A stretch of DNA of 64,000 bases, taken from contig NC_052619.1 in the NCBI RefSeq assembly GCF_016545825.1, positions 3,859,501 to 3,923,500 of the forward strand, written 5' to 3'. The position numbers were made by a program, and so were the translations under genes. The notes under the pieces were generated by a model that searched no databases, was not told the origin of the DNA, and saw only the letters and a program-made list of their open reading frames with translations. The DNA comes from Eucalyptus grandis. Taxonomy: Eukaryota > Streptophyta > Magnoliopsida > Myrtales > Myrtaceae. Positions 10,501 through 20,960 of the stretch are shown here, one piece after another (position 1 is the stretch's first letter; every line of letters starts with the position of its first letter).

Positions 10501-13500
10501 GCTGCAGGCGAGGCGTGGCGAAGGCAGCAGCGGGCGGAGCAGGAGTGACGTCGGGGCACGGCGAAGGCAGAGCACCGGCGTCGCGGGCTGCAGTCGAGGC
10601 GCGGCGAAGGCAGCAGCGGGCGGAGCAGGAGCGACGTCGGTGCGGGCTACAGGCGAGGCGCGGCGGGGATGCTACTTGGTGGCGTCGAGCAGAGGGCGAA
10701 AAGAGAACTCGTGAGAGTGAGACAGTGAGAACAGAGGGCAGAACCGGAACCGGAACCGGTCCCCTTAGAATTAGGAACCGAACCGGACCCTCCGGTGCAG
10801 TTCTCCGGGTCCCGGTTCTACCGGGTACCGCGCTCACCCCTAGAGCCCAGCAAGATTTAGTTTGTAGCAGCAGGGAGGAAAATAATTGGATCCGGAAACA
10901 GGATGAATACAGATATCAGCACCAGCACTCTGATGACATATCAGCGACACACAAGTCGGTGCTCATAGTGTGTCAAAGCCACCAATTTTACCATGATTGG
11001 CTCCTTTACATATAAATCTTAAATTAACATATTGAGCTCTTCAGTATTGTAATGAAGGCATCTATATCACAGTAACTGCTGAAACAGAGCTAAAAATTTT
11101 CAAAAAAATGAGACTGAAAAAATCAATTTCGAAAAAAGAGAAACAAAAATAAATACAAGTTATGCGATTATAGCACATATTACATTACTGCACTGCATTT
11201 ATTGATTAACAATGCTTATAGATTAACATGACATTGTCCATACCAGGGTATAAAGCAGCCCAGCGTCCCTCTTTGGCTTGGATATAAGCATGAACCTGGG
11301 TAAAATAAAATAATTGGACTTCAGATGACAAACTTACTAGGCTGGAGGTGTATATTATACATATTCTTGGTCTTTGACATTCTGGAATTTACTGTCTATA
11401 TGATTTGCAGGTTTAGGCATAAGAAGCCAGTTACATAAACTCTTGTCTATATAACTCATGCTAGAACAGTTCAAACTAAATTCCATTTCTAACTTGTAAA
11501 AGCAAAACTAGTTTGGTTCTTTCAAGTTATTGAGGAACATATAAACGACACTAGACCTAGATTGCAAGGATCTCACAAAAGTTCCCTCAACTTCTAATAG
11601 GCCATGAGAAAGCATCAGGTATGCTACTTATTATTGACTTTTTCAATGTATCTTTGCAGCATGAAACCTTGGAACCTAAGACTGTTTAGGTTAACAAATG
11701 CAAATGCATAGACATGTTCAAATACCTACAAAACCCATGTTATATTGTCAATAACCCTCTGAAGAGACAAGTTCTGCTCCACTGAACAAATGACATTACA
11801 CCATGTCAAATATTTCACATACCCTCTTCTTTGTCCAGTTGTCTTGTTAACAGTATCCATGGCTTCCCAGAGGAGGGTATCTGGAACCCAATGAGGGCGA
11901 TACTTGAAACGTGCAACATCCAATATCAGTACCATGTCCCTTCCCGCATGATAACCACCAATAGGTGAAAAATGGCCAGCTCCTGTCTGCAAACAAAGTC
12001 TTTTATGCTGTCATCAACTTACGCATCATTTTTTCATTAAAAACTAAGCATTGGCTGATGTGACAAAAAACAATCAAGATAACATCCTCTCATTAAACCA
12101 CAATTCAAGGTACATTTCCTGTGAAATAAATACAATGCTCAGAATATGCATTTGGAAACTGAGTCGCTTTTGAACTTCTTATCTATTATTTAACTCCTAT
12201 GCTGTAATTGGGAGGCATTGATGCTCATTAGTACGCTTTTACTTTAAAAAAAAAAACTACCCAGGATATCCGCTGTGAAATATGAACAGAAACTAATCAA
12301 AGAAGGGACTTGGACTTAAGATGTGGCCTACAAGATTTTTCTGATGACCAATTCTTGTAAATGCTGACATAAGTCACATAGATAATCATTCCATACCAGA
12401 GCGCAAGTTTTCTGTTCTAAATTTGACACTAGCTATAATGCCTCCAACAAACAAATGAACTCCAGAAACTTCCAAAGTCTCTACTCAGCGAAGCCCCCCT
12501 CTGAAATGTTGCCAAGGACAAGTTTTTTCCACCCGGGTGAAAACTATGTAACTCACAAGAGACGAGATAAATCGGTGGTAGACAAAACAATTACTTTACA
12601 AAGCTTCGCTACAGATGGACAGCTCCATCAATCCATGGCTAATCTGAAAATCCTAATAGGAATAAGATTCTTCTCCTCTTTCCCTTTTATGATAAACTAA
12701 AGAATCAGTGAGACTGGCTCACAGTCTTCAGAGACAAAGTCCATATAGACTCCAAGCAATCATTATTTGTAATACTAGAGATGCCAAAGATTTTAACATG
12801 TTTATTAATTCTACATGAGGGGGTTTCTCAAGATTTGCATTTCTTTGTGGAGTAGGATAATACTGGAGTTTATAAATATGGTGTTCTTCAGATGGGGAAG
12901 TTAGAAATAGAATGACTGAATATCATTGAACTTTAACAAATTGTTGCTTTAGAATGGTGTTATGCTATTCTAGTTTTAGGTTTGATGCTTACGAATACCC
13001 CATTATTATTCTTAGCAGCTTCAGCCATGCCAAAGATCTTCAATCTTTACGAGTTACTATCTGCAAGTTCCTCTCAATGCCTGATCCAAATTTAGCTTAC
13101 TATTCCAGACTATCTTCCTACATCAACCTAGCTAAGCAAGAGTTTGCTTAAATCCTAGTCACCTAACCTTCAATTTGCACATGCCCAAAATCACAAAGCA
13201 TCCTTAGCAATGTTCTGCTCTCTACGAAGATGCATTCCCACTGATCTTCATTGTCTGAATTTAATCATTCAAAGGATCAACGACCAATAATGGGGGCAAA
13301 ACTAGTTGTATCTGCCCCATCTTCATCACCCTTTTAATTCTTAAGTCTTCGCTCCATCCTTATGCCTTAGAAGGCAAAGAATTAATAATCAACCAATTCT
13401 CTTAAGAGATGCAATGCCCCATCCCCACACACAAATCAGCACGATGTTTTTCCTACCTGTTCAAGACCAGCTCTGTGATAGGATGAGACCAGGTGACAAT

Positions 13501-15197
13501 TATCTGAAGAACAACATTTTTTAACAGACTGACGGAAGAAATCAACATCGGTTTGACTAGTCTGAAATGCTTCAACTTCAGCTCCAGCACGTCGAGCCCA
13601 ATGTACTGCGTTCCCGAACGATATGCCTTCAGCTTTAATTTTTTTCAGCTCCTTAGGGCAGCCTAACATAGACTCATCATACCATCTCCAAGGACCTGCA
13701 ATTCGAAGAACAATTTTATATTATACAAATGCACACACATACGCAAAACATTGCTATAAGAGTCCCAAAGGCTTGATCTTCTCAAAAAATGAGAAAAGAA
13801 AGGTTGGATCCTACAAGGCGTTTATCCATTGAAATAAGAAATATTCGATTGGTTTCTTCCACTCATAAAAGTCCTAAACTTTCTCTATTCCATGCACCAA
13901 CCAACCAAGCACGACATAACCAAAAGCGCGTCCTTAGCTGTCAAAGAAACAAAAGCATGCAAATGAACAACTTTACACCTCTAATAGAAGGCAATCGTTT
14001 GTACGGAAAAATTATCTAATTCTCAAATTTTACAAACCCAAGAAGAAAAAGATTTTATGGAGACATATTCACAACAACTAACGCCTCAAGGAAGTTAACT
14101 CCATTCATGAAGCTACTAACAACTAACTTCATATGCAAGCTGCAATGTTAGCTCTCAACATTCCATGCTACAAGACAGTACAACCTCCACAAAGCATATT
14201 TTAGTAATAAGGAAATACATGTTAGAATAAAAAAGAATCATGGGGTCCGGTCCCGCTCAATACCAAGAACTTTGAAAAGATGTATGTGTTGAACTGAACA
14301 CTATTTAAGTCCATACACTCAATTCTCCTCGTTAACCCAATACTCCATTCACATCTCGTTAACCCAATACTCCATTCACATTTTACAGCTCCTTTAGTCA
14401 AAGTGCATTATATGCTTCGACAATGTAGCGTTCCTTTCTTATTGAAGAGAGCCACTCTCTTGCAAACGCGAACAGAGTTCAAAAAGATGTCCAACTGTAA
14501 AAAGGCCCACCTTTCCATGTCCTTCCGGGGTCAATGGCAAGGGCATTCAAGACCATCGAGAGGCTAGCCAATCCACAATACGTAAGCTCTGATTGCGTTT
14601 GAAAGTAAGAGATCAACGTATAAAATCCTTCCATCGTCCCAGCTTGGATGGCTTCAATGAAGAGCTTCTGTTGATGGCAAAACACGATTTTAAACCAAGT
14701 TCATTCAACGACTACTATTCATGAGAACAGCAAAAAGAAAGCATAGCATCCTCTAAGCATGTTCCGAGAATGATTCAAAGCCGCGAGTCATCATTATTAT
14801 ATCCCTTTCAAAAGCCCATCTTATTTCAGGAAGTCCTCCAATTTCTTCATTCGCCCGTCAAAGCTAGCAACTTTTTCAAATAATTGGTAATTCTTCTCTA
14901 CAAGACACAATCTTTTCACAAAAAGCACGCGACCCACAAAACCAAAAACGATCATACGGCACATAATCTCGACCGGAGCGACTCCCGTCTCCAAACTTCA
15001 AGGCTAGAATTCCAACAGAGACTAAACCGACACAATGCAGCCGACACACGAAGCTCAGGCACAGTCGAAGCGCTGATCAGCGGCATCGTTGGGAACTGAA
15101 CAAGTCAAAGAGTTAACATTACCTTGCCTTCGTCGGAGGCGAAATCGATCGCCGGAGGAGAAGGGAGGACCCGCCGGTAAAGACCCGACGTCGCCAT
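7516..15197 (-). CDS. PCS: phytochelatin synthase (glutathione gamma-glutamylcysteinyltransferase), eight exons
   Basis: Minus-strand exons are 15123-15197, 14511-14667, 13457-13695, 11823-11986, 11244-11295, 8359-8586, 7929-8252 and 7516-7653. All introns are GT-AG, phases are consistent, and the product is 458 residues. The enzyme joins gamma-Glu-Cys units from glutathione into phytochelatins that chelate Cd, As and Zn in the cytosol. The catalytic triad Cys56, His162 (G-H-F-S-P-I-G-G-Y) and Asp180 is intact, with numbering equal to Arabidopsis PCS1. Three conserved N-domain cysteines are replaced: 91 is Pro, 109 is His, 113 is Arg. The C-terminal C-C-x3-C-x2-C motif is missing. Intron 5 (2.66 kb) holds a GC-rich minisatellite. 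The last exon reads into a retrotransposon LTR for about 15 codons. It is either an active, diverged enzyme or an early-stage pseudogene; expression is unknown. Confidence 0.9.
9785..10130. mobile_element. AT-rich foldback/MITE-like element in PCS intron 5
   Basis: The left edge (ATTTCACGAATAGTCCCTGAATTTTG type) and the right edge (CAAAATTTGGAGATCATTTG type) are weakly inverted copies of one another. The sequence style (repeated phrases meaning 'ccttaaactt' and 'aaagtttaag') matches the clearer element at 33871-34293. Borders are approximate. Confidence 0.45.
10300..10680. repeat. GC-rich ~39-bp minisatellite in PCS intron 5
   Basis: Repeated units of about 39 bases contain GCGTCGCGGGCTTCGGGGCA and CGGCGAAGGCAGAGC. 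After about 10500 there is a longer ~100-base higher-order unit (ends with GGCGGAGCAGGAG). The tract is far more GC-rich than the surrounding intron, and every frame on both strands is open for long stretches. That explains apparent 65-160 residue frames here, which should not be called genes. Confidence 0.85.
10730..10850. mobile_element. transposon-like end with ACCGGA repeats, after the minisatellite
   Basis: Tandem GAACCG motifs lead to an end reading CGCGCTCACCCCTA, resembling hAT-type termini (TAGGGGTGAGCG on the other strand). The same style of sequence occurs at 2090-2480 and 17890-18031. No partner end was found, so the call is tentative. Confidence 0.35.
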
Positions 15198-17157
15198 GTC
15201 CCCCGCGCTTCGCTTCCCCCTCGTTCCTGCCGCCGCTCTGCAAAACTTCAGTTCGACTCCGCCGGATCGAAGGCGAGGTGGGTATTCGATTTCGACGACG
15301 AAGAAGAGAGAAAGGCGACGGCTTTTTCGCGGGAGGAACTCGAAGCGGGTCTTCTGGAGAAGCTTTTCGTTTGCTGGTAAATATTTCATGTATTCATGTG
15401 ATTTATACGTTAAGTGATATATTACTTAATATTGGAAATTTAAGGATGGATATTGCACGTGAGGGCGTATATTGAGTAAATATATTCTTTTGACTCAAAA
15501 TAAGAAAGGAGATTTTTGCGTGCGGGCCGAAAAAGGAAGTGAAATAATCCATGAAAATCAGGTTATTCACCTATAAGAGAGAAAATCGAGGGAGAGGCTG
15601 GTTAAAAAGAAGAAGAAGGGAAAATCAAAAGTGTCAGAGAGAACTGCCGAGAGAGAGAGGGCTTCGTAATAGAAAAGAGGAGGAAGAGAGAATTGTCAAG
15701 AAAAAGACAAGAAGGAAGTCCTCTCTTTATCCATGGTGACTCCCACAAATAAAAAAGAGAAGTGTGACATGAAAGCGGAGAGAGAGAGAAGGCTCGAGAT
15801 TGGAGAGTTGGGCCCCTGCGTCATCTCGCTCCCCGATTGGCGCTGTGCCTGTGTTGCTGCCGCACGCTGGTTCCAACCGTCCAGTTTCCAGTCCTCCAAC
15901 GAACTCCCGCGACGAGCAGGACGTTGTTCCTCTTGGGAGCCCCCTCGGCACGACGAAGCCTGTTGTCCTTGCGGCTCTTGCGAGCCAAGGAGCGTTAAAG
16001 ATCCCTCTTGCTCGTGAGTCGTGACGACGAAGATATCGCTGCCTCCTAACTGAGTTAGCAGCGACGTTTTTGTGCTTCTATTTTTGCAGGTGTTGGACGA
16101 GTTTTAGTCACATTGACGACCAGTTCTGCAACTTCCGACTCTCCGCCACCGGTTGCCTTCCTTTTTGTCGTTTGTCCGTAAAGATATCTCCACCTGTAGC
16201 AAATCCCCAAAGTCAAGTGCTCTGGGGGAAGTCAAAAAAAAAAAAAAGTCAAAGTATCAGGTCTTCAGTGGCAACTCGGACAAATATAAATTAACCAAGA
16301 GATTTGAATATTAGGGTCATGTTACGCATCTAACTTGGTGGCTCCTCCCATGGGCATCTCTTGGAAACCAAATTCAATACCTAAGACATAGTAGATACAA
16401 TACTGAAGAAATCGTTCCCATGATTGATCTAATAATAGCAGTGACGTGGCATGAGCATGTGATACATTGAAGTCGAGAAATGCGCTTCATGAATAGGGCA
16501 TGCCCTCCAATCCGGACTAAATGGCTCTGTAACCTTTGATTGAAAATGGGTGATGACACAACTGAATGTCATATTTGGAATTGATATAGCGCTCATTTTG
16601 CGAATTGCCAAACATTACCAAATAAAAAATTCAATCAATCATGAAACTTTCTAATACAACTCATACATGTATCTCAACAGTGACCCGTAATGGATTTGCC
16701 ACAAATAGATTTAACACTTATCATTGATAATAAAGCTCAAACTAGCATCTATCTATTTAAACTAATCTTTTTACTACTAAAAATCCTAAAACGGTGCATT
16801 TGTGATAAATTTTCTTTAAACAGCTACATTTATAACAAACATATCATTTGTTAATTTCCATTTAATTTTACTATCCATTGCTCCCGGTTGTCATAACCGC
16901 AGTGAAGGCCAAAGTTCTTTGGGCTGCTGTCATCGTTCTAGTCACATATTGAGCCGAAATACCTCAAAAATATAACAAGGTCACTTCGCCCCTCAAGAAG
17001 AAGGCTGCATGAACTATTGCTCCTCCTTCGTCCATGGTCTCTGCGGCCGCAAACGCTGCCTTTGGTGGGATGATACATGGTTCCGGCGAGGTCCTCCAAG
17101 CTGATGAAGATGGGGATGCGGTCGTCTTCTTCGCCGGCTTCTCGTAGACGAGCTTTA
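15198..17157. other. PCS upstream region and anonymous DNA
   Basis: 15198-15400 is the probable PCS promoter and 5' leader (divergent overlapping frames here are shadows). At 15550-15790 the plus strand is AG-rich with many GAGAGA boxes. At 15730-16024 there are overlapping GC-richer frames of 74-94 residues that I do not recognise. At 16315-16345 the phrase TACGCATCTAACTTGGTGGC also occurs at 22514-22533. No confident gene. Confidence 0.5.
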
Positions 17158-17226
17158 TCCAGAGATGTAGGTCTTGCCGGAGAGGAACTCGTCGAGGGAC
17201 TTGAGGCCCAACCGCGATTTGAACTC
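17158..17226 (-). pseudogene. fragment of elongation factor 1-beta (EF1B beta) N-terminus
   Basis: The minus frame reads G-L-K-S-L-D-E-F-L-S-G-K-T-Y-I-S-G. This is the start-proximal signature of plant EF1B-beta/delta, which exchanges guanine nucleotide on eEF1A during translation. The match ends at a TAA where the family normally continues with D-x-L-T-K-D-D; a base loss shifts the frame there. Upstream the frame (to 17397) is not recognisable EF1B. It is a short gene fragment, about 20 codons, so chance resemblance is not fully excluded. Confidence 0.55.
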
Positions 17227-17467
17227 CTTACCATGCGTGGCCGAAAATAGATCTGGCCAAGCGTCCGGTTTGCAGCCAGGTTTTTCAATGGATCGGCTCC
17301 ATTGACAGCGTACTTTGAGGGGGTCTTGATGAATTGCCCAGACAAGAAGCCAAAGAGAAATTCCCTTTCGATCTCTCGTTGTGCTTTCTTTCCCCACCTC
17401 TGCATCCCCAATGAGTTCTTGTTTTTCCCAAGTTATTTCTTTACATATTAATTGAGGAGTACAATAA

Positions 17468-17728
17468 ATGCTTACGCCCGTTGACCGCGAGCCTTACTCG
17501 GTGTTCAGGAGCGAGTTCTCCCTCTGGCCGCTTCCCTCCGATCCCTCCGATGCCGCCGCGCCGGATTACTTCTCCCTCGACGTCGGCGATGAGCCCGAGC
17601 CCGAGCCCAAGCCCGAGCCACTCGAGGCTTCGGCTGCCCCCGCCTCTGCTGCAGCGGCGGTGGAAGTGGCCAAGCCGAAGACGCCGGCTAGGGCACCTAG
17701 TGTACTTTTGAGGTTTATTTGGTCTTAA
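17468..17728 (+). other. unrecognised GC-rich open frame, 86 codons
   Basis: The frame begins ATG-CTT and encodes an acidic Pro/Glu repeat (E-P-E-P-E-P-K-P-E-P) and an Ala-rich tail, with first-exon-like composition. It lies between the EF1B-beta and CPN60 fragments. A short AT-rich stretch with a CAG acceptor at 17752-17754 separates it from the latter. It could be a captured first exon. I do not recognise the protein, and no downstream continuation is visible. Confidence 0.3.
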
Positions 17729-17754
17729 ATTTTCCGATCGATTGGTTTCTCCAG

Positions 17755-17860
17755 GCACCTTCACTCGCAATACTCTCAAATGCTGGCTTTGATGGAGTTC
17801 TGATTCTTGGCAAATTATTAGAGCAGGATAATTTCAATATGGCATTTGATGCTGCAAAAG
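17755..17860 (+). pseudogene. single exon fragment of mitochondrial chaperonin CPN60
   Basis: A 106-base exon-like piece is flanked by CAG on the left and AAAG/GT on the right. It encodes S-N-A-G-F-D-G-V and G-K-L-L-E-Q-D-N, then F-D-A-A-K-G. This resembles the apical/C-terminal part of plant mitochondrial CPN60 (an Hsp60 folding chamber subunit), just before the conserved E-Y-V-D-M. No other CPN60 exon is present nearby. It is a gene fragment, with several substitutions in otherwise conserved places. Confidence 0.6.
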
Positions 17861-17889
17861 GTTTGTTCCCTTTATCTCAAATTACTGTA

Positions 17890-18031
17890 AATTCCTGGAT
17901 GGGTAATCAATCGGACCCAATTCCCGGATTAGTATAAACTAGTTCCGAATTTTGGGAACCGATTCCCAAGCTTGTTTTCTGGGTGGGCCAGTTCAGTTCC
18001 GGATATACCCGATCCGGTTGCACACCTCTAG
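17890..18031 (+). mobile_element. DNA-transposon-like terminus (hAT or Helitron candidate)
   Basis: This GGTTCC/TTCCCGG-rich stretch ends TTGCACACCTCTAG at 18031. A hairpin (CCGGAT at 17999-18004 with ATCCGG at 18012-18017) lies 10 bases before CTAG and is followed by T, as in Helitron 3' ends. The same end read backwards (TAGAGGTGTGCAAC) fits a hAT inverted repeat. The opposite end is not identified. Confidence 0.4.
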
Positions 18032-19655
18032 TTTCAACAAATAAATGCTAATATGAGAGTCCCCTTAAATCTGTTATTCCGATGCTCACATCGGTCACCG
18101 CAGCTCCCGTGACCAGCCCCGAATTGCGTCTCCAAAGACCAGCGATCGGCGCTCCTGCTCACTCGACGTCTTGCTGCTTGAGCCCGACTGTTCTGCGCCA
18201 CTCTTGCTCGCACGTTCGTCGCCAGCAATGCCCGTGACGACCTGCTCCTCTGCCTAGAAATTTTCTGTTGCTAACAAGGCCACGTATGTACAAATATAGG
18301 GCTCGCATTAAAACATAAATAGAAATAGAGTTGACAAGTAGTGCAAATAGAGTACATATAAGTTGTGCAATTAGTTCTTACATTAAACAATAGCATGTGA
18401 AAGAGTTCAAATAAGTCACCAACACTCTAGTGATGATTGGGCTTTTTGTGAGTTATTCAACGAATAACCTACCGCATAGACAGTGACTCAAAAATGTAAG
18501 AACGAGTGACATGAAGCCGTGCAAGGCTTAAATCATTGCATGAGAATCACACATTTGAATTGGTGAAGTTATCTAAGGGTAATAGAACACTCTTAAATAA
18601 GTGGGTGTACATATAGAAGAAAATAGTTTACAACTACGACAATATAGAATTACTTCCACTCCTTCAAGCAGTAGCTTCTTTGTGGCATTCTCATTTTCAC
18701 TCAAACCATTCCAATCATAAGAGACTTCGGATGGGTTGGGGCTGCACTAAGGAGGGATGGCGCCATCCCACCCCGTGGATGGGTCAACGCCTGTCTTCAC
18801 TCCTTTTTTTCTTAATAAAGAAAAACAACTTCAATTTTAACTTAAGTTGTTAGGACGTTTCTAACATTCCGTGAAGTTAAAATGCCAAAGCTAGTTTGAA
18901 GAGGTTAATTCAGTTTTAAACTTTTGATTTGACCAATTCAATCCAAAATCAATCATTAATGTGAATGCTAACTACCATATGTGGTAGGACCAACGCTAGC
19001 TATAGATAATTTTTGCATGTTTTATAAATTTTAGAATTCTCTTTTTTATATTTTGGTGCTTTGAAGCCAACGGATATCGAGCCGCTCTGGGTTCATGTCA
19101 CATGCGCGTGGTTTCGCCCTGAAGTTGGTTTTCTGAATCATGAGAAAATGGAACCGGCCACTGGAATATAGAATTCCTCCAACTTCTTTTTTGAAGGTAA
19201 TCCATACTTATTTAGATTTACTGAAGGATTCACCTTTATGTGCAGCGTCCCTCTGTACGTGAAGATTGGAAATTGGTGGGGCTTAGTTTGACCTTAAAGG
19301 CTTTTTTTTTGTATTTGTCCTTTTTAATCACTTTTATATATATATATATAAGCGGATAGACGAGGAAGAAGATCATAAAGGCATTTTTTCTACCCCAGCA
19401 TTTTTTGGCATTCAAAAATTTTGTCCTTTTTAATCATTCTTTTAGTTTGTGTGAGTATGGTTGTTCTGTATAGTTTAATAAAGGGATTAGAGTCTCGAGT
19501 TCGTCGCTCGAGAAATCTGTACTTGTTAACTAAATAAAATGTAATTAAAAGAACCACTTGGGAAATTATACTTACACATTACACGATGCATGCACGGATT
19601 AGGAATTTTAACCCAAGTGGTTAATTGGCTCTGGTGGCTTCCATGTAAAGCTATG
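18032..19655. other. intergenic, no gene seen
   Basis: AT-rich DNA with a TA run at about 19334-19352. The stretch 18830-18960 resembles the 'cttaaactt' foldback family. Nothing coding was recognised. Confidence 0.5.
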
Positions 19656-19657
19656 TA

Positions 19658-19872
19658 ATGGGGCCGTGATACCACTAAATCTCAATAAATATCGAAAATT
19701 GTTGAGTGGGTCCGTAATGCTACTAAATCTATAAAATTGCTCGATGGGGCTGTGATTACCACCCAATATAAGAAAATTGCCAGGTGAGGCCGTGATTACC
19801 AATAAACTTAGAAAATTGCCAGGTGGGGCCGTGATGACCACCAAATATAGAAAAGTTGCCAACGTAATCACC
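19658..19872. repeat. ~42-bp minisatellite, about five units
   Basis: Repeated units contain GAAAATTGCCAGGTGGGGCC followed by GTGATTACCACC, with drift between copies. The repeats create an 88-residue minus-strand frame with internal periodicity that is not a gene. Confidence 0.8.
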
Positions 19873-19874
19873 AT

Positions 19875-20884
19875 ATCTTAGGCAAGGGTTGCAATCCTCG
19901 CCAGCCACCGACAAGGGCTTGTAGGCCCTCACTCAATGGCCAGTGAGGGTGGCTCAAAATAAGATAAAATAAAAAATAAAAGAAAAATAATTTAAATTCA
20001 AAAATTCAAAAAAATTAAGTAATTGCAAAATTATCCACTTCAATGCCAATGGTACCACATACAATGACCAACGTCTATATCATCAATTTTAGCTACGAAC
20101 TTGCGTGTAAAATCGGGTACTTCTTAACGAAGGAAGTCTGATGGTACTACACGATTCTCCTCACCTCTTCATCTGGCTTATTTCCAATTTAAGCGGGCAC
20201 CGAATCGCATTAGGATCCTTTCGCGCATTCGATCTCAATGGTCGTCCCTCAAATTTTAAGTACCATCTCCTAATCTCCATCGGTACAAAAGAGAGATAAC
20301 GGCGAGAAATCATCTAAAGAAACCACAAAGATCATTTCTTTGAGTGAACCTAATTTGACTAAACAACCCGTTTTGCCTGGCAGCACGGACCACCTTGATG
20401 GTTCCTACAGCGGCGGTCGGCGGCGACGGTCAGTGGTCATGCGGCAATTGTGCTGCGGTCGCGCGGCAATTGTGCATGATAAAATTTCTTCACGCAATAA
20501 ACAAACCTCATGGTACGATCGCATTTATCAGGGATAGCAAAACATACATATGGTCATCTTCATAATAGGTTTGTTCCTCCAGCCCTTGACATGCTTGGCT
20601 AACGAAGCAGGTAAAGTGCATGGTTGAGCTGTTATAAAATTTTGTAAATCACCTAGATAGATTTTTGTTAATCTTCACTTTCTTGTCATTGCTTCCCAGC
20701 ATTATTGCTCAAGTATGCCTTTCTGTGTAAATTGTTCCCCACCATACCGGGGGAGACAGATATACATGATCAGATTTGTCTGCTTGCAGTAATTGATGAT
20801 TGACTTATGCTAACGACACTGGGATGATTGATTCTGCATTACCCTCAGACAATTTTATGTTTCTCTTTAATATCGCACTGCCAG
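19875..20884. other. intergenic, no gene seen
   Basis: Mixed sequence. A GC-richer patch at 20380-20470 gives a 65-residue frame with no recognisable motif. Confidence 0.5.
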
Positions 20885-20960
20885 CTTTCTGAGGCACAAC
20901 TGGCTGCTCGTCATGCAGTGTCTCTAGCCCTCGATATGCCTGTGAAAAATTCAAGAACAG
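20885..20960 (+). other. exon-like fragment, product unrecognised
   Basis: A 76-base stretch bounded by a CAG acceptor and an ACAG/GT donor stays open. It encodes L-S-E-A-Q-L-A-A-R-H-A-V-S-L-A-L-D-M-P-V with a strong amphipathic helical look. Neighbouring DNA has no further exon that I can join. It is probably an isolated exon from a captured or decayed gene. I do not know the family. Confidence 0.3.

Noticed and set aside
10373..10837. 154-codon minus-strand frame and overlapping plus-strand frame of 166 codons
   Set aside because: Both come from the GC-rich minisatellite in PCS intron 5; the repeats keep several frames open on both strands and no domain is visible.
19658..19872. Regularly spaced repeats considered as a CRISPR-like array
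   Set aside because: Units are contiguous and diverged with no unique spacers, and the genome is a plant; it is a minisatellite.
19608..19874. 88-codon hydrophobic minus-strand frame
   Set aside because: Translation of the ~42-bp minisatellite; periodic residues mirror the DNA repeat.
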